Source: Caprimulgus europaeus (Eukaryota > Chordata > Aves > Caprimulgiformes > Caprimulgidae). Taken from it: a stretch of 64,000 bases of DNA. The notes beneath the pieces were generated by a model. That model worked only from the letters and a program-made list of their open reading frames with translations, was not told the origin of the DNA and searched no databases. Position numbers and translations under genes: made by a program. Positions 62,594-64,000 of the stretch are shown in pieces; the stretch's first letter is position 1; each line of letters begins with the position of its first letter. The stretch spans positions 40,925,295 to 40,989,294 of the forward strand of contig OU015524.1 of NCBI GenBank assembly GCA_907165065.1. Reading direction: 5' to 3'.

Positions 62594-64000
62594 TTTTATA
62601 GAAATTATTGCAATATATTTGGAGGTTTTTTTGTTACCCTGATTGATAAAGAGGTCATATAAGATGCCTTCCTATATCTGCCTTCATCCAAAATCTCAGA
62701 AGGTTTGCTTTTTAATTGTCCATTATGCAAAATACAGCACGAGACCCAGGTCCTTTGCTAAGATCTCTAAGGAACAGCTACATTATGCATATAGATAGTA
62801 GTATATATAGTGTGCACATATGTGTGTGCATGCACATAAATGTAATACATTTTTCAACTTTAATTAAAGCTTACAGATCCCAATGATATTTGAATGTTCC
62901 TACAATTCAGGTGTTGCATTTCTGTTGGATTTGAATATATTTTGCACAGACCATTTAATCTAAATCCAACATGAAATCCAACCTTGTATTAGAGAAAATT
63001 ACTGTGAGAATTGATATGCTCAGAAAAAATCCTTTGCTTCTGAGCACAGACCTGGACCCATTCAGAGATGTGCCTTGCCTTCCTGTGATTTGCATCTTAC
63101 TTGGAAATTCACATGGAAACTCAAGGGCTACAAGCTCAGACCAAGCATCAAAGAAAAAGTAATTTAAAGCAAAGACTGCTGTATGAATACCTGAAAGACT
63201 TTGTACAGAACTAATCTGCTTCCAGCACACCAGGAAAACAAGATTTGGTCCAAGATTTTTGACTGAGGACTCTAGGACAGTTTTGACAACGGATGCATCT
63301 CCCTATTCCCTGTTAGATTTCTATTGCCCAATAAATCTTTAGCAGAAGCTATGAATGCATTTCTCTCAAACCTTTCCAACATAACATATTATGTTTACAC
63401 ACATCCAGCAGACCTTTGCTTTCATCCATATCGGGCGTTTTCTCCCCTGCCTTCTCTCTAACAGTTCCTGTACCAAGGGTGGAGTGGTGTAACGGGAACC
63501 ATGTTGTGTCAGTGGTGAACACATGAAAGTCCATTCATCGACTTCTTCTGTGTCTCACTGACTATAAACATGCTCAAACAACGCCAGGCACATCTAACGT
63601 GAACTTTTAGCCATAGCTCACACGTCGTTGCTTCTATGTGGAGGAAGGAGGAGAATTTCTGCCCAGTTGCCACTAGATGGAGTAAAGCCAAAACTGTAGA
63701 TTTAATTAGTCTTGCGATGGAAACGCATCCATTTCCTATCTAGTTTCTTTTATAAATGGTTCTATTGAGCTGAAAATCAAGCCTGTCTGGCTCTAGACAG
63801 AGTGAAAGAGCCCTGTTTATTTTAGTATGCTGCATTGACTTGTAACTAGGCTTCACTCAAACGATTTGTGGCATGTGGACTTTCCAGCCTGTACGTTGGA
63901 CAACTGAAGTTAAATTCTTTAAAAGACTGGTTATCTTCTTTGTCCTCCAGCACCCAATTCAAGTAAGTAAATAAGGAGTCTAAACTACGGAGAGAGCCCT
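62594..64000. other. Non-coding right edge of the window
   Basis: AT-rich DNA with short TG/CA-rich simple sequence near 62,811-62,837 and small open frames without family resemblance. I see no gene, tRNA or further mobile element. Confidence 0.65.

Noticed and set aside
1-64000. CRISPR arrays, bacterial operons, rRNA genes or a prophage-like system.
   Set aside because: No regularly spaced direct repeats, no dense long ORFs and no rRNA sequence; the DNA is typical of vertebrate introns and intergenic regions.

Overview
The window is vertebrate nuclear DNA, almost certainly from a bird. The evidence is spliced vertebrate coding exons in AT-rich introns, several CR1 LINE copies (the dominant avian retroposon) of different ages, and one LTR of a type I remember as common in bird genomes. 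The species cannot be named; a neoavian bird is a guess based on the LTR.

Region 1 (1 to about 38,540, + strand) is the 3' half of RGS7, regulator of G-protein signalling 7. The exons for the N-terminal DEP and DHEX domains must lie upstream of base 1, because the first visible exon (13,373-13,447) begins near residue 204 of the human protein as I remember it. Ten coding exons follow, all with AG acceptors, GT donors and compatible phases. They encode the linker, the GGL domain that binds G-beta-5, the complete RGS domain and alternative C-termini. After the RGS domain the gene branches: exon 26,651-26,740 can join an 18-codon cassette (27,999-28,052), which can continue either to a terminal exon ending in ...RASTNLL (28,854-28,928) or to a distal terminal exon ending in ...TSLVQSY (38,083-38,133). 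All these junctions are phase 0, so every combination stays in frame. Canonical poly(A) signals follow the distal exon. The introns hold three CR1 fragments (6.2, 7.8-8.4 and 10.2-11.3 kb), an old repeat relic, microsatellites and small palindromes.

Region 2 (about 38.5-46.7 kb) is intergenic. I see no certain gene there. One open segment (38,936-39,109) directly follows a splice acceptor and could be a further alternative RGS7 end, but this is unproven.

Region 3 (about 46.7-47.35 kb) is a compact, very GC- and CpG-rich island with GC boxes and a TATA-like element at its left edge, followed at once by a diverged 70-bp tandem duplication. By synteny (GREM2 lies beyond the RGS7 3' end in the same orientation in human) it is the best candidate for the promoter and non-coding first exon of GREM2. 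No GREM2 coding sequence is inside the window.

Region 4 (47.35-64 kb) has no recognisable coding exon and would be GREM2 intron 1 if that reading is right. It contains short tandem duplications and one well-preserved solo LTR (62,016-62,593, minus orientation). I found no convincing novel multi-gene system; the best leads are the alternative 3' architecture of RGS7, the orphan CpG-island promoter and the candidate extra terminal exon.
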